DNA from: JASFRI01 sp050115015
GTDB lineage: Bacteria > Acidobacteriota > Polarisedimenticolia > CBDVAL01
Assembly (NCBI GenBank): GCA_050115015.1
Contig: JASFRI010000019.1
Location: forward strand, 1-22,955
Direction: 5' to 3'
DNA: 22,955 nt
Shown here: positions 13,728 through 21,722 of the stretch, piece by piece
Layout of the letters: each line of letters begins with the position of its first letter
Position numbering within the stretch: the stretch's first letter is position 1
Made by a program: the position numbers and the translations under genes
Notes under the pieces: model-generated
Seen by the model: the letters and a program-made list of their open reading frames with translations, nothing else
Database searches by the model: none
What the model was told of the DNA's origin: nothing

Positions 13728-15575
13728 ATGCCCTTCGGCGCGGAGGTCCGCGAGGGGGGCGTCCGCTTCCGGATCTGGGCTCCCGACACGACCCGCATCG
13801 AGCTCCTCCTCGGCGATCCCGCGGGCCACGACGTCCGGACGCTGGAGCTCCGCCGGGACCTCGACGGCTTCTGGGAGCGCGAGGAGGCCGCGGCGCCGGG
13901 CGCCCTCTACCGCTATCTGGTGGATGGGAAGACGCCGGTTCCCGATCCGGCGTCCCGGTTCCAGCCCCGGGACGTCCACGGCCCCGGAGAGGTCGTGGAC
14001 CCCCGCACGTTCTCCTGGACCGACGGCGGGTGGACGGGCCGCCCCTGGGAGGAGACCGTCCTCTACGAGCTGCACGTCGGCGGCTTCAGCCGGCAGGGGG
14101 ACTACGACGGCATCCGGCGCCAGCTCGACCGTCTGGCCGCCCTCGGGGTCACTGCCGTGGAGCTGATGCCGATCGCGGCCTTTCCCGGGCGTCGCAACTG
14201 GGGCTACGACGGCGTGCTGCCCTTCGCCCCGGCGGCGCCCTACGGGCGTCCCGAGGACCTCAAGCGGCTGGTGTGCGCCGCCCACCAGCGGGGGCTTGCG
14301 GTGTTCCTCGACGTGGTCTACAACCACTTCGGTCCCGAGGGGAACTACCTGCACCTCTACGCCCGCTCGTTCTTCGATCCCCGCCGGAGGACGCCGTGGG
14401 GTGACGCCGTGAACTTCGACGCTCCGGGAAGCCGTTTCGTGCGGGAGTTCTTCATCCACAACGCCCTCTACTGGCTCGAGGAGTACCATCTCGACGGCCT
14501 GCGCCTCGACGCCGTGCACGCGATCCACGACGATTCCTCGCCGGGCTTCCTCGAGGAGCTGGCGCGACGGGTCCACGCGGGACCCGGGGCGGAGCGCCAG
14601 GTCCACCTCGTCCTCGAGAACGACGCCAACGAGGCGCACCGGATGCGGGCCAGCGGCGCGAAGCCGTCCGCAGCGTACGACGCGCAGTGGAACGACGACG
14701 TGCATCACGCGCTCCACTGCCTGCTGACCGGCGAGGACGGCGGCTACTATGCGGACTTCGCCGCGGATCCCCCCCGCCATCTCGCCCGGTCGCTGGCCGA
14801 GGGGTTCGCCTGGCAGGGGGATCACTCCCCGTACCGCGGCGCGGCCCGCGGCGAGCCGAGCTCGGATCTGCCACCGACGGCGTTCGTGAACTTCCTGCAG
14901 AACCACGATCAGATCGGCAACCGCGCCTTCGGCGAGCGTCTGACCGCCCTCGTCGGCGAGGAGCCGCTGGCGGCGGCCGTCGCCATCCTGCTCCTGGCGC
15001 CGTCTCCGCCGCTGCTGTTCATGGGGGAGGAGTACGGGTCCCGGCGGCCCTTCCCGTTCTTCTGCGACTTCGGCCCCGATCTCGCCCGGTCCGTGACCGA
15101 GGGGCGCCGCCGGGAGTTCGCGCGCTTCCCGGAGTTCGCCGACCCGGCGACGCGGGAGCGCATCCCCGACCCGGGTGCGTCGTCCACCTTCGAGGGCGCG
15201 GTCCTCGACGAGGCGGAGCGCGAGTCTGCCGTGGCCCGCAGGTGGCGCGAGCGCCACCGCGCCCTTCTCGACCTTCGCCGCCGGGAGATCGTTCCGCGGC
15301 TCGCGGGGGCGACCGCCGGCCGCGGGGAGCGGCTCGACGAGCGGTCCCTCCGCGTGGCCTGGACTCTTGGCGACGGGGCGCGCCTCACCCTGGTCGCCCA
15401 TCTGGGGCCCGGGAGCGGGCCGCCGCTGGCGGCGCCTCCGGGTCGCCGCCTGTGGCCCGGCGCCGCCCCGGCGGACCGCGTCCCGCTGCCGCGGGACAGC
15501 GTCCCGCTGCCGCGGGACGGCGCGCCGCTGCCGCCCTGGAGCGTGCTCTGGTTCCTCGACGAGGGCCGGGGATGA
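13728..15575 (+). CDS. treZ: Malto-oligosyltrehalose trehalohydrolase TreZ
   Basis: A 615-residue GH13_10 enzyme that releases trehalose from maltooligosyltrehalose made by TreY. From ATG 13728: an N-terminal CBM48-like domain (MPFGAEVREGGVRFRIWAP onward), the barrel entry VLYELHVGGFS (about 111-121), DVVYNHFGPEGNYL (about 195-208), the nucleophile Asp261 in DGLRLDAVHAI, the acid Glu297 in LENDANEA, and Asp394 in LQNHDQIGNR, a TreZ signature. ATG 13728 is preferred because GGGAG at 13717-13721 sits six bases upstream and MPFGAEV is a common TreZ start. ATG 13695, overlapping the glgB end by eight bases, is the alternative and adds eleven residues. Near the C-terminus a seven-residue unit V-P-L-P-R-D-S/G is repeated (see the 15480 repeat). 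The stop overlaps malQ-treY by ATGA, placing TreZ and TreY in tight co-translation. Confidence 0.94.
   Translation: MPFGAEVREGGVRFRIWAPDTTRIELLLGDPAGHDVRTLELRRDLDGFWEREEAAAPGALYRYLVDGKTPVPDPASRFQPRDVHGPGEVVDPRTFSWTDGGWTGRPWEETVLYELHVGGFSRQGDYDGIRRQLDRLAALGVTAVELMPIAAFPGRRNWGYDGVLPFAPAAPYGRPEDLKRLVCAAHQRGLAVFLDVVYNHFGPEGNYLHLYARSFFDPRRRTPWGDAVNFDAPGSRFVREFFIHNALYWLEEYHLDGLRLDAVHAIHDDSSPGFLEELARRVHAGPGAERQVHLVLENDANEAHRMRASGAKPSAAYDAQWNDDVHHALHCLLTGEDGGYYADFAADPPRHLARSLAEGFAWQGDHSPYRGAARGEPSSDLPPTAFVNFLQNHDQIGNRAFGERLTALVGEEPLAAAVAILLLAPSPPLLFMGEEYGSRRPFPFFCDFGPDLARSVTEGRRREFARFPEFADPATRERIPDPGASSTFEGAVLDEAERESAVARRWRERHRALLDLRRREIVPRLAGATAGRGERLDERSLRVAWTLGDGARLTLVAHLGPGSGPPLAAPPGRRLWPGAAPADRVPLPRDSVPLPRDGAPLPPWSVLWFLDEGRG
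15480..15536 (+). repeat. Tandem 21-bp hairpin repeat inside the treZ 3' end
   Basis: Two complete 21-base units (15480-15500 and 15501-15521) differ at one base, and a partial, diverged third copy follows to about 15536. Each full unit contains a perfect stem of seven base pairs, arms GTCCCGC and GCGGGAC, with loop TGCC. The unit is in frame and encodes VPLPRDS, VPLPRDG and then APLPPWS. The array lies 36-90 bases before the malQ-treY start, so the hairpins could affect the mRNA around that junction, or they may simply be a small slippage expansion in a tolerant part of TreZ. Confidence 0.8.
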
Positions 15576-18500
15576 CCGAGGGCGAGCTGCTGGACGGACT
15601 CGCGGAGCTCTGCGGGATCGTCCCCGCGTACCACGACATCTGGGGGGAGCTGCGGACCGTCGGCCCGGGGACGAAGCGCTCCCTGCTGGCGTCGATGGGG
15701 GTGCGGGCGTCCAGCCCCGAGGAGCTGCTCCACGAGTACCGGAGGCGTGCGGACCTGCCGTGGCGGGAGGTCCTGCCGCCGGTGGTGGTGGTCGAGGAGC
15801 CGGCGGGGAACCTCGAGGTTCCCCTCACGCTCCCGGAGGCCCGTGCCGGGGAGCCCTTCGTCGCCCGGATCGAGGCCGAGGACGGCAGGGCCTTCGAGCG
15901 TCCGTTCCGGCCGCGGGAGCTGCCGGAGACCGACCGGCGCGAGGTGGACGGCGTGGTCCACGTGCGCCGCCGCCTGGGGATCGCCGCCGAACCCGGGCTC
16001 GGCTACCACCGGTTGACCCTGCGGACCGAGGAGGGGATCGTCGCCGGCCGGATGCGGCTCATCGTGGCCCCGGCTCGCTGCTGGGTGCCGGAGGCCCTTC
16101 AGGGGGAGGGCCGCGTCTGGGGCCCCACCGTGCAGCTCGCGTCCCTGCGCGGCGCCGCCGACTGGGGGGTGGGGGACTTCGGCGGACTGGACCGGCTGGC
16201 GCGGACCTGCGGGACGCTGGGGGCCGGCGTCCTCGGCCTCAACCCGCTCCACGCGCTGTTCCCCGCGAACCCCCGCCACGCGAGCCCCTACAGCCCCTCG
16301 AGCCGGGCCATGCTGCACGTGCTCTACCTGGACGCGGAGGCGGTCCCGGAGTTCGCGGAGTGCCGGGAGGCCCGGGATCTTCTGGCGGAGCCGGCGTTCC
16401 AGGCCCGGCTGGCGGACCTGCGGGGACGGGATCTCATCGACTGGGCCGGCGTGGCCGGGGCGAAGCGGGAGATGCTGGAGATCCTCTGGCGGCATTTCCG
16501 CCGCGTCCACCTCGACGGGGACACGCCCCGCGGCCGGGAGTTCCGCGACTTTGTCCGGGATCGGGGGCCTCGCTTCGCGTCCTACGGTGCCTTCGAGGCG
16601 CTGGAGGAGCGCTTCCGGGCCGCCGGCGCCTGGGGCTGGCCCGCGTGGCCCGAGGAGTACCGGCGTCCCGATTCGCCGGCGGTCGCCCGGTTCGCGGAGG
16701 AACACCCGGAGCGGGTGGCGTTCTTCCAGTGGCTGCAGTGGGAGTGCGACCGCCAGCTCGCCGCCGTCGGCAGGACCTGCCTGGACCAGGGGCTCGGCGT
16801 GGGGCTCTACCTGGACCTCGCCGTCAGCGTCGACCGCGCCGGCTTCGAGGCGTGGTCGTGGCAGGACGTGTTCGCCGCCGACGCCGGGATCGGGGCCCCG
16901 CCGGACGACTTCAACCTGAAGGGACAGGACTGGGGGCTTCCACCCTGGATCCCGGAGGAGCTCCGCCGGGCCGGCTACGAGCCCTTCGTGGAGGTCCTGC
17001 GCGCCAACATGCGGCACGCCGGCGCGCTGCGGATCGACCACGTGATGGGGCTCATGCGCAGCTTCTGGATCCCGCCGGGAATGCCCGCCACCGAGGGGGC
17101 CTACGTCCTGTACCCGTTCCGGGACCTGCTCGGGATCCTGGCGCTGGAGAGCGTGCGCAACCGTTGCCTCGTGGTGGGCGAGGACCTGGGCACCGTGCCC
17201 GAGGAGGTCCGGAGCGCCCTTGCACCCCTCGGCGTGCTCTCCTACCGCCTGCTCTACTTCGCGCGCGGCGGGGAGGGCGAGTTCCTGGCGCCCGCGGCCT
17301 TCCCCCGCCGGAGCCTCGTGGCCCCCACGACCCACGATCTCCCGACCCTGGCGGGATGGTGGAGGGCGCACGACATTGCGCTGCGCGCCGAGCTCGGGCT
17401 CTTCCCCGACGAGCAGCGCCACGAGGAGCAGCTTGCCGAGCGCGGCCGCGACCGCGGCCGCCTGCTGTCCGCCCTGCGGCGGGAGGGCCTTCTCGACGAG
17501 GAGGGCGTGTCCCTCGCGGGGATGCAGGAGGACCTGACGCCGGAGGTGCGGATCGCCCTGCACCGCTACCTCGCAAGGACACCCTCGATGGTGATGACGT
17601 TCCAGCTCGAGGACACGCTCGGCCAGGTCGAGCAGGTCAACCTCCCGGGGACCGTCGACGAGTACCCGAACTGGCGGCGCCGGCTCTCCGAGGATCTCGA
17701 GACCCTGGCCGGGGACCGCCGCCTCCTCGACCTCGCGGACGCCCTGCGGGAGGAGCGCGGCCCGGGCTCGGCGCCGCAGGCGCGGGAGGGTGCGGCGGCG
17801 GCGGGCGAGGCCCCCATCCCCCGCGCGACCTACCGCCTCCAGCTCCACCGGGACTTCCCGCTGCAGGCGGCCGCGGATTTGGTGCCGTACCTGGCCCGGC
17901 TCGGGGTGAGCCACGTCTACGCGTCGCCGGTGCTGCAGGCCCGTCCGGGCAGCCGTCACGGCTACGACATCATCGACCACGGCCACGTGAGCCGGGAGAT
18001 CGGCGGAGCGGTCGCGCTGAAGCGGCTCGTCGAGACGCTGCGGCGGCACGGGATGGGGCTGGTGCTGGACATCGTCCCGAACCACATGGGTGTCGGCAGC
18101 GACAACGCCTGGTGGATGAGCCTGCTGGAGCACGGCCGGACGTCGCCTTACGCCTCGTTCTTCGATGTCGACTGGCGCCCGCACAAGCAGGCGCTCCGCG
18201 GACGGGTCCTGCTGCCGCTCCTGGAGGACCACTACGGCCGGGTGCTGGAGCGAGGCCTGCTCCGGCTGCGGTTCGAGGCGGATCGGGGCGCGTTCGAGGT
18301 CCATTACGCCGGACACCGCTTTCCGGTGGACCCCGGCAGCTATCCCCTGGTCCTGTCCCACGATCTCGACCGCCTGCAGGCGCGGCTGGGCACCCACGAC
18401 CCCCGCATGCTGGAGCTCGGCAGCCTGATCGACGCATTCCGGAACCTCCCGGCGCGGGACGAGACGGAGCCGGACCGGATCGAGGCCCGCCTCCGGGACG

Positions 18501-20614
18501 CGGAGGTCCAGCGGCGGCAGCTCGCGCGGCTCGTCGGAGAGTGCGAGGAGATCGCGTCATTCCTCGATACCAACGTCACCCGTTTCTCCGGCCGTCCCGG
18601 GGAGCCCGACAGCTTCGACCTCCTGGACGGTCTGCTCGGGCTCCAGGCCTACCGTCTGGCGTTCTGGCGCACCGCGGCCGACGAGATCAACTATCGCCGC
18701 TTCTTCGACATCAACGATCTGGCCGCGCTCCGGCAGGAGGATCCGGCCGTCTTCGAGGCGACCCACCGGCTCGTCCTGGACCTCGTCCGTCGTGGATGGG
18801 TCGACGGACTGCGGATCGACCATCCCGACGGCCTCCACGATCCCGCCGGCTACTATCGCCGGCTGGTCGAGGAGCTGCGGGGCTCTCCCGTCTGGACCGT
18901 GGCGGAGAAGATCCTCGCGCCCCACGAGCGCCTGCCGCCGGAATGGCCCGTGCACGGGACCACCGGCTATGACTTCTGCAATCTGGTCGGCGCGCTCTTC
19001 GTGGACCCCGCAGGCGAGCGGGCCCACGATCGGATCTACCATCGCTTCGCCGGCCATCGCATGGACCCCGACCGGATCCTGTATGACGCGAAACACCTGA
19101 TCCTGGAGACCGCCCTCGCCAGCGAGCTGACGGTGCTCACCGACGAGCTCGACCGGGTCTCGGAGGCCGATCGCCGCACCCGGGACTTCACCCGTCCCCG
19201 TCTCCGGCACGCCCTGGCGGAGGTCATCGCCTGCTTCCCCGTCTACCGGACCTACGTGACGGAGACCTCGGTGACGGACCAGGACCGCCACTACGTCGAG
19301 CGGGCCATCGACCGGGCACGGCTGCGCGACCGCGCCTCGGAGACGTCCATCTACGACTTCCTGCGCGAGGTCCTGACCCCGGGTTCCTCCGGCGGTGTGA
19401 ATGCCGCGGCCCGCGCAGGCTTCGCCCGGAAGTTCCAGCAGACCACGAGCCCCGTGAAGGCCAAGGGCCTCGAGGACACGGCGTTCTACATCTACAACCG
19501 CCTGCTGGCGCTGAACGAGGTCGGCGGGGATCCGCGGCGCTTCGGCCTCTCCGTGGCGGCGTTCCACCGCGCCAACGGCGAGCGGGCGGAACGCTGGCCG
19601 CACTCGATGCTGTGCAGCTCGACCCACGACACCAAGCGGAGCGAGGACGTGCGGTCGCGCATCGCGGTGCTGTCCGAGATGCCCGGGCGCTGGGAGCGGA
19701 CCGTCCGGCGTTTCGGGGCGTTGAACCGTCCGTACAAGCGGCGGGTCGGACGACACCTGGCGCCGTCACGGAATGACGAGTACGCGATCTACCAGACCCT
19801 GATCGGGATCTGGCCGGACGCGCCCGTCGACGCGGACTCCCTGGGCGAGCTGCGGGAGCGGGTCCAGGGCTGGGCCCTGAAGGCGGTCCGCGAGGCGAAG
19901 GTGCACAGCAGCTGGATGCAGCCGGACGACGCCTACGAGGATGCGGTCCGGGGGTTCCTCGACGGGATCCTGGCGACCCCCGACGGTCCATTTCTCGCCG
20001 AGTTGCTGCCGCTCCAGCGCTTCGTCGCCGGGGTCGGTGCCGCCCATGCGGTCTCGGGGACGCTGCTGAAGCTCACCGTGCCCGGGGTGCCGGACATCTA
20101 CCAGGGCCAGGAGATCGTGGAGCCCACGCTGGTCGATCCCGACAACCGTCGTCCCGTCGACTTCGAGCGGCGCCGCCGGATCCTCGCGGAGCTGCAGGCG
20201 ATCGCCGACGGGGACGCCGCGGGAGTCGGCGAGCTGACCCGGAGCCTTCCCGACGGACGGGCCAAGCTGTGGGTGACCTGGCGGGCCCTGGACCTCCGGA
20301 GGCGGAGCCCGGCGCTGTTCCGGGAGGGCGGCTACCGCCCGCTGGAGACCGGCGGGGAGCACGCGGACCGCCTGGTGGCGTTCGCCCGGGACCACGGCGA
20401 CGAGACCGCCGTGGTCGTCGCCCCGAGGCTTCTGTCGGGGATCTGTGATCCCACGGCAGGCCGGCACCCGGTGGGCGAGGTCTGGGGGGACACCTGGATC
20501 GACGCCGCCGGTTCCTGGCGGGACCTCCTGGGAGGGGGTATCGCGGACGGCGAGCGGCTCCGGGCCGCGGAGCTGCTGGCCCGGTTCCCGGCGGCGCTGC
20601 TCGTGCGCGGCTGA
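15572..20614 (+). CDS. malQ-treY: Bifunctional 4-alpha-glucanotransferase/maltooligosyltrehalose synthase (MalQ-TreY)
   Basis: A 1680-residue fusion. Residues 1 to about 727 are GH77 MalQ, which transfers alpha-1,4-glucan segments between chains: LNPLHALFPANPRHASPYSP (223-242), the nucleophile Asp489 in LRIDHVMGLMR, the acid Glu537 in VVGEDLGTVP, and Asp589 in PTTHDLPTLAGWW. A linker rich in Ala, Gly and Glu (about 728-748) follows. Residues 749-1680 are GH13_26 TreY, which isomerises the reducing-end linkage to alpha,alpha-1,1: PRATYRLQLHRDF (750-762), LDIVPNHMG (832-840), the nucleophile Asp1083 in GLRIDHPDGL, the acid Glu1112 in WTVAEKIL, and Asp1353 in SSTHDTKRSEDVR. Both catalytic sets are complete. 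This fusion order is known from other bacteria. ATG 15572 shares ATGA with the treZ stop; the open frame further upstream lies over treZ and is ignored. MalQ would lengthen maltodextrins into substrates that TreY accepts. Confidence 0.95.
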   Translation: MTEGELLDGLAELCGIVPAYHDIWGELRTVGPGTKRSLLASMGVRASSPEELLHEYRRRADLPWREVLPPVVVVEEPAGNLEVPLTLPEARAGEPFVARIEAEDGRAFERPFRPRELPETDRREVDGVVHVRRRLGIAAEPGLGYHRLTLRTEEGIVAGRMRLIVAPARCWVPEALQGEGRVWGPTVQLASLRGAADWGVGDFGGLDRLARTCGTLGAGVLGLNPLHALFPANPRHASPYSPSSRAMLHVLYLDAEAVPEFAECREARDLLAEPAFQARLADLRGRDLIDWAGVAGAKREMLEILWRHFRRVHLDGDTPRGREFRDFVRDRGPRFASYGAFEALEERFRAAGAWGWPAWPEEYRRPDSPAVARFAEEHPERVAFFQWLQWECDRQLAAVGRTCLDQGLGVGLYLDLAVSVDRAGFEAWSWQDVFAADAGIGAPPDDFNLKGQDWGLPPWIPEELRRAGYEPFVEVLRANMRHAGALRIDHVMGLMRSFWIPPGMPATEGAYVLYPFRDLLGILALESVRNRCLVVGEDLGTVPEEVRSALAPLGVLSYRLLYFARGGEGEFLAPAAFPRRSLVAPTTHDLPTLAGWWRAHDIALRAELGLFPDEQRHEEQLAERGRDRGRLLSALRREGLLDEEGVSLAGMQEDLTPEVRIALHRYLARTPSMVMTFQLEDTLGQVEQVNLPGTVDEYPNWRRRLSEDLETLAGDRRLLDLADALREERGPGSAPQAREGAAAAGEAPIPRATYRLQLHRDFPLQAAADLVPYLARLGVSHVYASPVLQARPGSRHGYDIIDHGHVSREIGGAVALKRLVETLRRHGMGLVLDIVPNHMGVGSDNAWWMSLLEHGRTSPYASFFDVDWRPHKQALRGRVLLPLLEDHYGRVLERGLLRLRFEADRGAFEVHYAGHRFPVDPGSYPLVLSHDLDRLQARLGTHDPRMLELGSLIDAFRNLPARDETEPDRIEARLRDAEVQRRQLARLVGECEEIASFLDTNVTRFSGRPGEPDSFDLLDGLLGLQAYRLAFWRTAADEINYRRFFDINDLAALRQEDPAVFEATHRLVLDLVRRGWVDGLRIDHPDGLHDPAGYYRRLVEELRGSPVWTVAEKILAPHERLPPEWPVHGTTGYDFCNLVGALFVDPAGERAHDRIYHRFAGHRMDPDRILYDAKHLILETALASELTVLTDELDRVSEADRRTRDFTRPRLRHALAEVIACFPVYRTYVTETSVTDQDRHYVERAIDRARLRDRASETSIYDFLREVLTPGSSGGVNAAARAGFARKFQQTTSPVKAKGLEDTAFYIYNRLLALNEVGGDPRRFGLSVAAFHRANGERAERWPHSMLCSSTHDTKRSEDVRSRIAVLSEMPGRWERTVRRFGALNRPYKRRVGRHLAPSRNDEYAIYQTLIGIWPDAPVDADSLGELRERVQGWALKAVREAKVHSSWMQPDDAYEDAVRGFLDGILATPDGPFLAELLPLQRFVAGVGAAHAVSGTLLKLTVPGVPDIYQGQEIVEPTLVDPDNRRPVDFERRRRILAELQAIADGDAAGVGELTRSLPDGRAKLWVTWRALDLRRRSPALFREGGYRPLETGGEHADRLVAFARDHGDETAVVVAPRLLSGICDPTAGRHPVGEVWGDTWIDAAGSWRDLLGGGIADGERLRAAELLARFPAALLVRG

Positions 20615-20827
20615 CACGCCGCGGCACCCGGCGCCGGGCCGTCTGCCGCCGGGCGCACGCCTCCCGGTCGCCCGGGGTCGCCGGACGCTCCCGCTTTGGT
20701 CTACACTCCCTTCGACCACCGACGAACCGCGATTGAGGCCGCCGACGCACGGGTGCGGTGCCCCCGCGGCAACGCGTCCCGCCCCGGGTGTCCTCGCGGG
20801 GCCGAACCGGAACAGAGGAGAAAGACC
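20615..20827 (+). promoter_or_regulatory. Operon end and dps upstream region
   Basis: This spacer of 213 bases begins with a palindrome CCCGGCGCCGGG (20627-20638), twelve bases after the malQ-treY stop. It is too short and lacks a T-run, so it is at best a weak terminator or pause site. A TACACT hexamer at 20702-20707 is a possible -10 for dps and would give a leader of roughly 110 bases. No OxyR or Fur box is recognised by eye. Confidence 0.35.
20702..20707 (+). promoter_or_regulatory. Possible -10 element (TACACT) for dps
   Basis: TACACT lies in a local A/T-enriched patch (TTTGGTCTACACT) in an otherwise GC-rich spacer, about 120 bases before the dps ATG. No -35 box is clear. The same hexamer is found before glgX and before the first small membrane-protein gene. 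Confidence 0.25.
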
Positions 20828-21292
20828 ATGTCGCCATCGACCGTATCCACCGAGCAGCGCACGAAGATCGCCGACGCGGGCTCCCGCCTGCTCGCGGATA
20901 GCTACACCCTCTACCTGAAGACCCACAACTACCACTGGAACGTCACCGGCCCGATGTTCACGACGCTCCACACCCTGTTCGAGACCCAGTACCAGGAGCT
21001 GGCCCTGGCGGTGGACGAGATCGCCGAGCGCATCCGGGCGGTGGGCCACGTCGCCCCCGGCAGCTACACCCGGTTCCAGGAGCTGGCGACGGTGAAGGAG
21101 GCCACGGACGTTCCCTCCGCGACGAACATGATCGAGGACCTGGTCAAGGACCAGGAGAAGGTCGTGGCCACCGCCCGGGCCCTGTTCGACGCGGCGGACG
21201 GCGCCGGCGACCAGGCGTCCGCGGACCTCGCGGTCCGGCGGATGGAGGTGCACGAGAAGAACGCCTGGATGCTGCGCAGCCACCTGGAGTAG
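20828..21292 (+). CDS. dps: Dps family DNA-protecting ferritin-like protein
   Basis: A 154-residue four-helix protein of the Dps/miniferritin family. These form dodecamers that oxidise Fe(II) with peroxide, store iron and protect DNA during starvation and oxidative stress. The ferroxidase ligands are all present with canonical spacing: His36 (in THNYHWNVTGP), His48, Asp63 and Glu67 (in AVDEIAERIR), the same 12/15/4 spacing as His51, His63, Asp78 and Glu82 of E. coli Dps. The C-terminus is VHEKNAWMLRSHLE, as expected. The N-terminal tail is short with few Lys or Arg (residues 1-12), so direct DNA binding of the E. coli type is uncertain. ATG 20828 is chosen because AGAGGAG at 20814-20820 is seven bases upstream. 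It follows the glucan operon by 213 bases and ends at a strong hairpin. Confidence 0.95.
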   Translation: MSPSTVSTEQRTKIADAGSRLLADSYTLYLKTHNYHWNVTGPMFTTLHTLFETQYQELALAVDEIAERIRAVGHVAPGSYTRFQELATVKEATDVPSATNMIEDLVKDQEKVVATARALFDAADGAGDQASADLAVRRMEVHEKNAWMLRSHLE

Positions 21293-21305
21293 ACGTTCCC
21301 ACCGA

Positions 21306-21336
21306 GCCCGCGGCCCGGGACGGCCGGGCCGCGGGC
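21306..21336. terminator. Strong hairpin between convergent dps and ACT-domain genes
   Basis: A perfect stem of 13 base pairs (arms GCCCGCGGCCCGG at 21306-21318 and its complement at 21324-21336) with a five-base loop GACGG. It lies in the 49-base gap between the dps stop and the stop of the minus-strand gene, the position of a bidirectional terminator. Neither side is followed by a T-run, so it is not a textbook intrinsic terminator; it may act with Rho or mainly protect 3' ends. Confidence 0.7.
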
Positions 21337-21341
21337 ATTCC

Positions 21342-21722
21342 CTACCGCCGGCCGTCCACCTCGTGCCCGGCCTTTCGCAGCGCCGCTGTCGCGCTCTCCA
21401 GATCGCCCTCCCGCACGAGGATCAGGTCCGTGTCGTGGGTGGAGACCGCGAAGATCGGGAGCCCCGCCCCCGCCAGTGCCGTGGCGATCGCCGCGAGCAC
21501 CCCCGTCATCGACAGGTCCAGCGGCCCCTGGACCTCCAGGGCCCGCCAGCCCGGCTCCCCCGCGATCCCCGCCGGGACGGCGTCCTCCGGCGCGACGATC
21601 GACAGCTCGTCGGCGCGGCGGGTGATCGACGCCAGCGGCGCGTCCAGCGCCCAGGGCGGAACGGCCGCATCACCTTCCAGCCGGAGGATGGTCAGCCTCC
21701 GGTCCAGCGGGCGGAGCCTCAT
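21342..21722 (-). CDS. ACT domain protein (ACT_7/CASTOR-like)
   Basis: A 126-residue protein with the pattern of small proteins bearing an ACT_7 domain. The N-terminal half contains ADELSIVAPEDAVP (37-50) and then GWRALEVQGPLDLSMTGVLA (58-77). The C-terminal ACT core continues with AGLPIFAVSTHDTDLILVRE (86-105) and a final helix to 121. ACT domains bind small ligands, often amino acids, and this architecture is related to that of eukaryotic CASTOR arginine sensors. The ligand here is unknown. The start ATG (21722-21720) overlaps the stop of the TerB-like gene by ATGA, with GGAG just upstream, so the two are probably co-translated. It ends 49 bases from the convergent dps stop. Confidence 0.82.
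   Translation of the reverse strand: MRLRPLDRRLTILRLEGDAAVPPWALDAPLASITRRADELSIVAPEDAVPAGIAGEPGWRALEVQGPLDLSMTGVLAAIATALAGAGLPIFAVSTHDTDLILVREGDLESATAALRKAGHEVDGRR

Noticed and set aside
15480..15521. treZ hairpins as a transcription terminator
   Set aside because: They are inside the coding sequence, in frame, without a T-run and followed by a coupled gene, so termination here is unlikely.
14687..15571. Extension of MalQ-TreY by 295 residues
   Set aside because: It overlaps treZ in another frame. ATG 15572 forms an ATGA overlap and begins a normal MalQ N-terminus.
20696..20827. N-terminal extension of Dps by 44 residues
   Set aside because: The extension is Arg/Pro-rich spacer sequence, while AGAGGAG correctly positions ATG 20828. 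A longer tail could bind DNA in principle, but nothing supports its translation.
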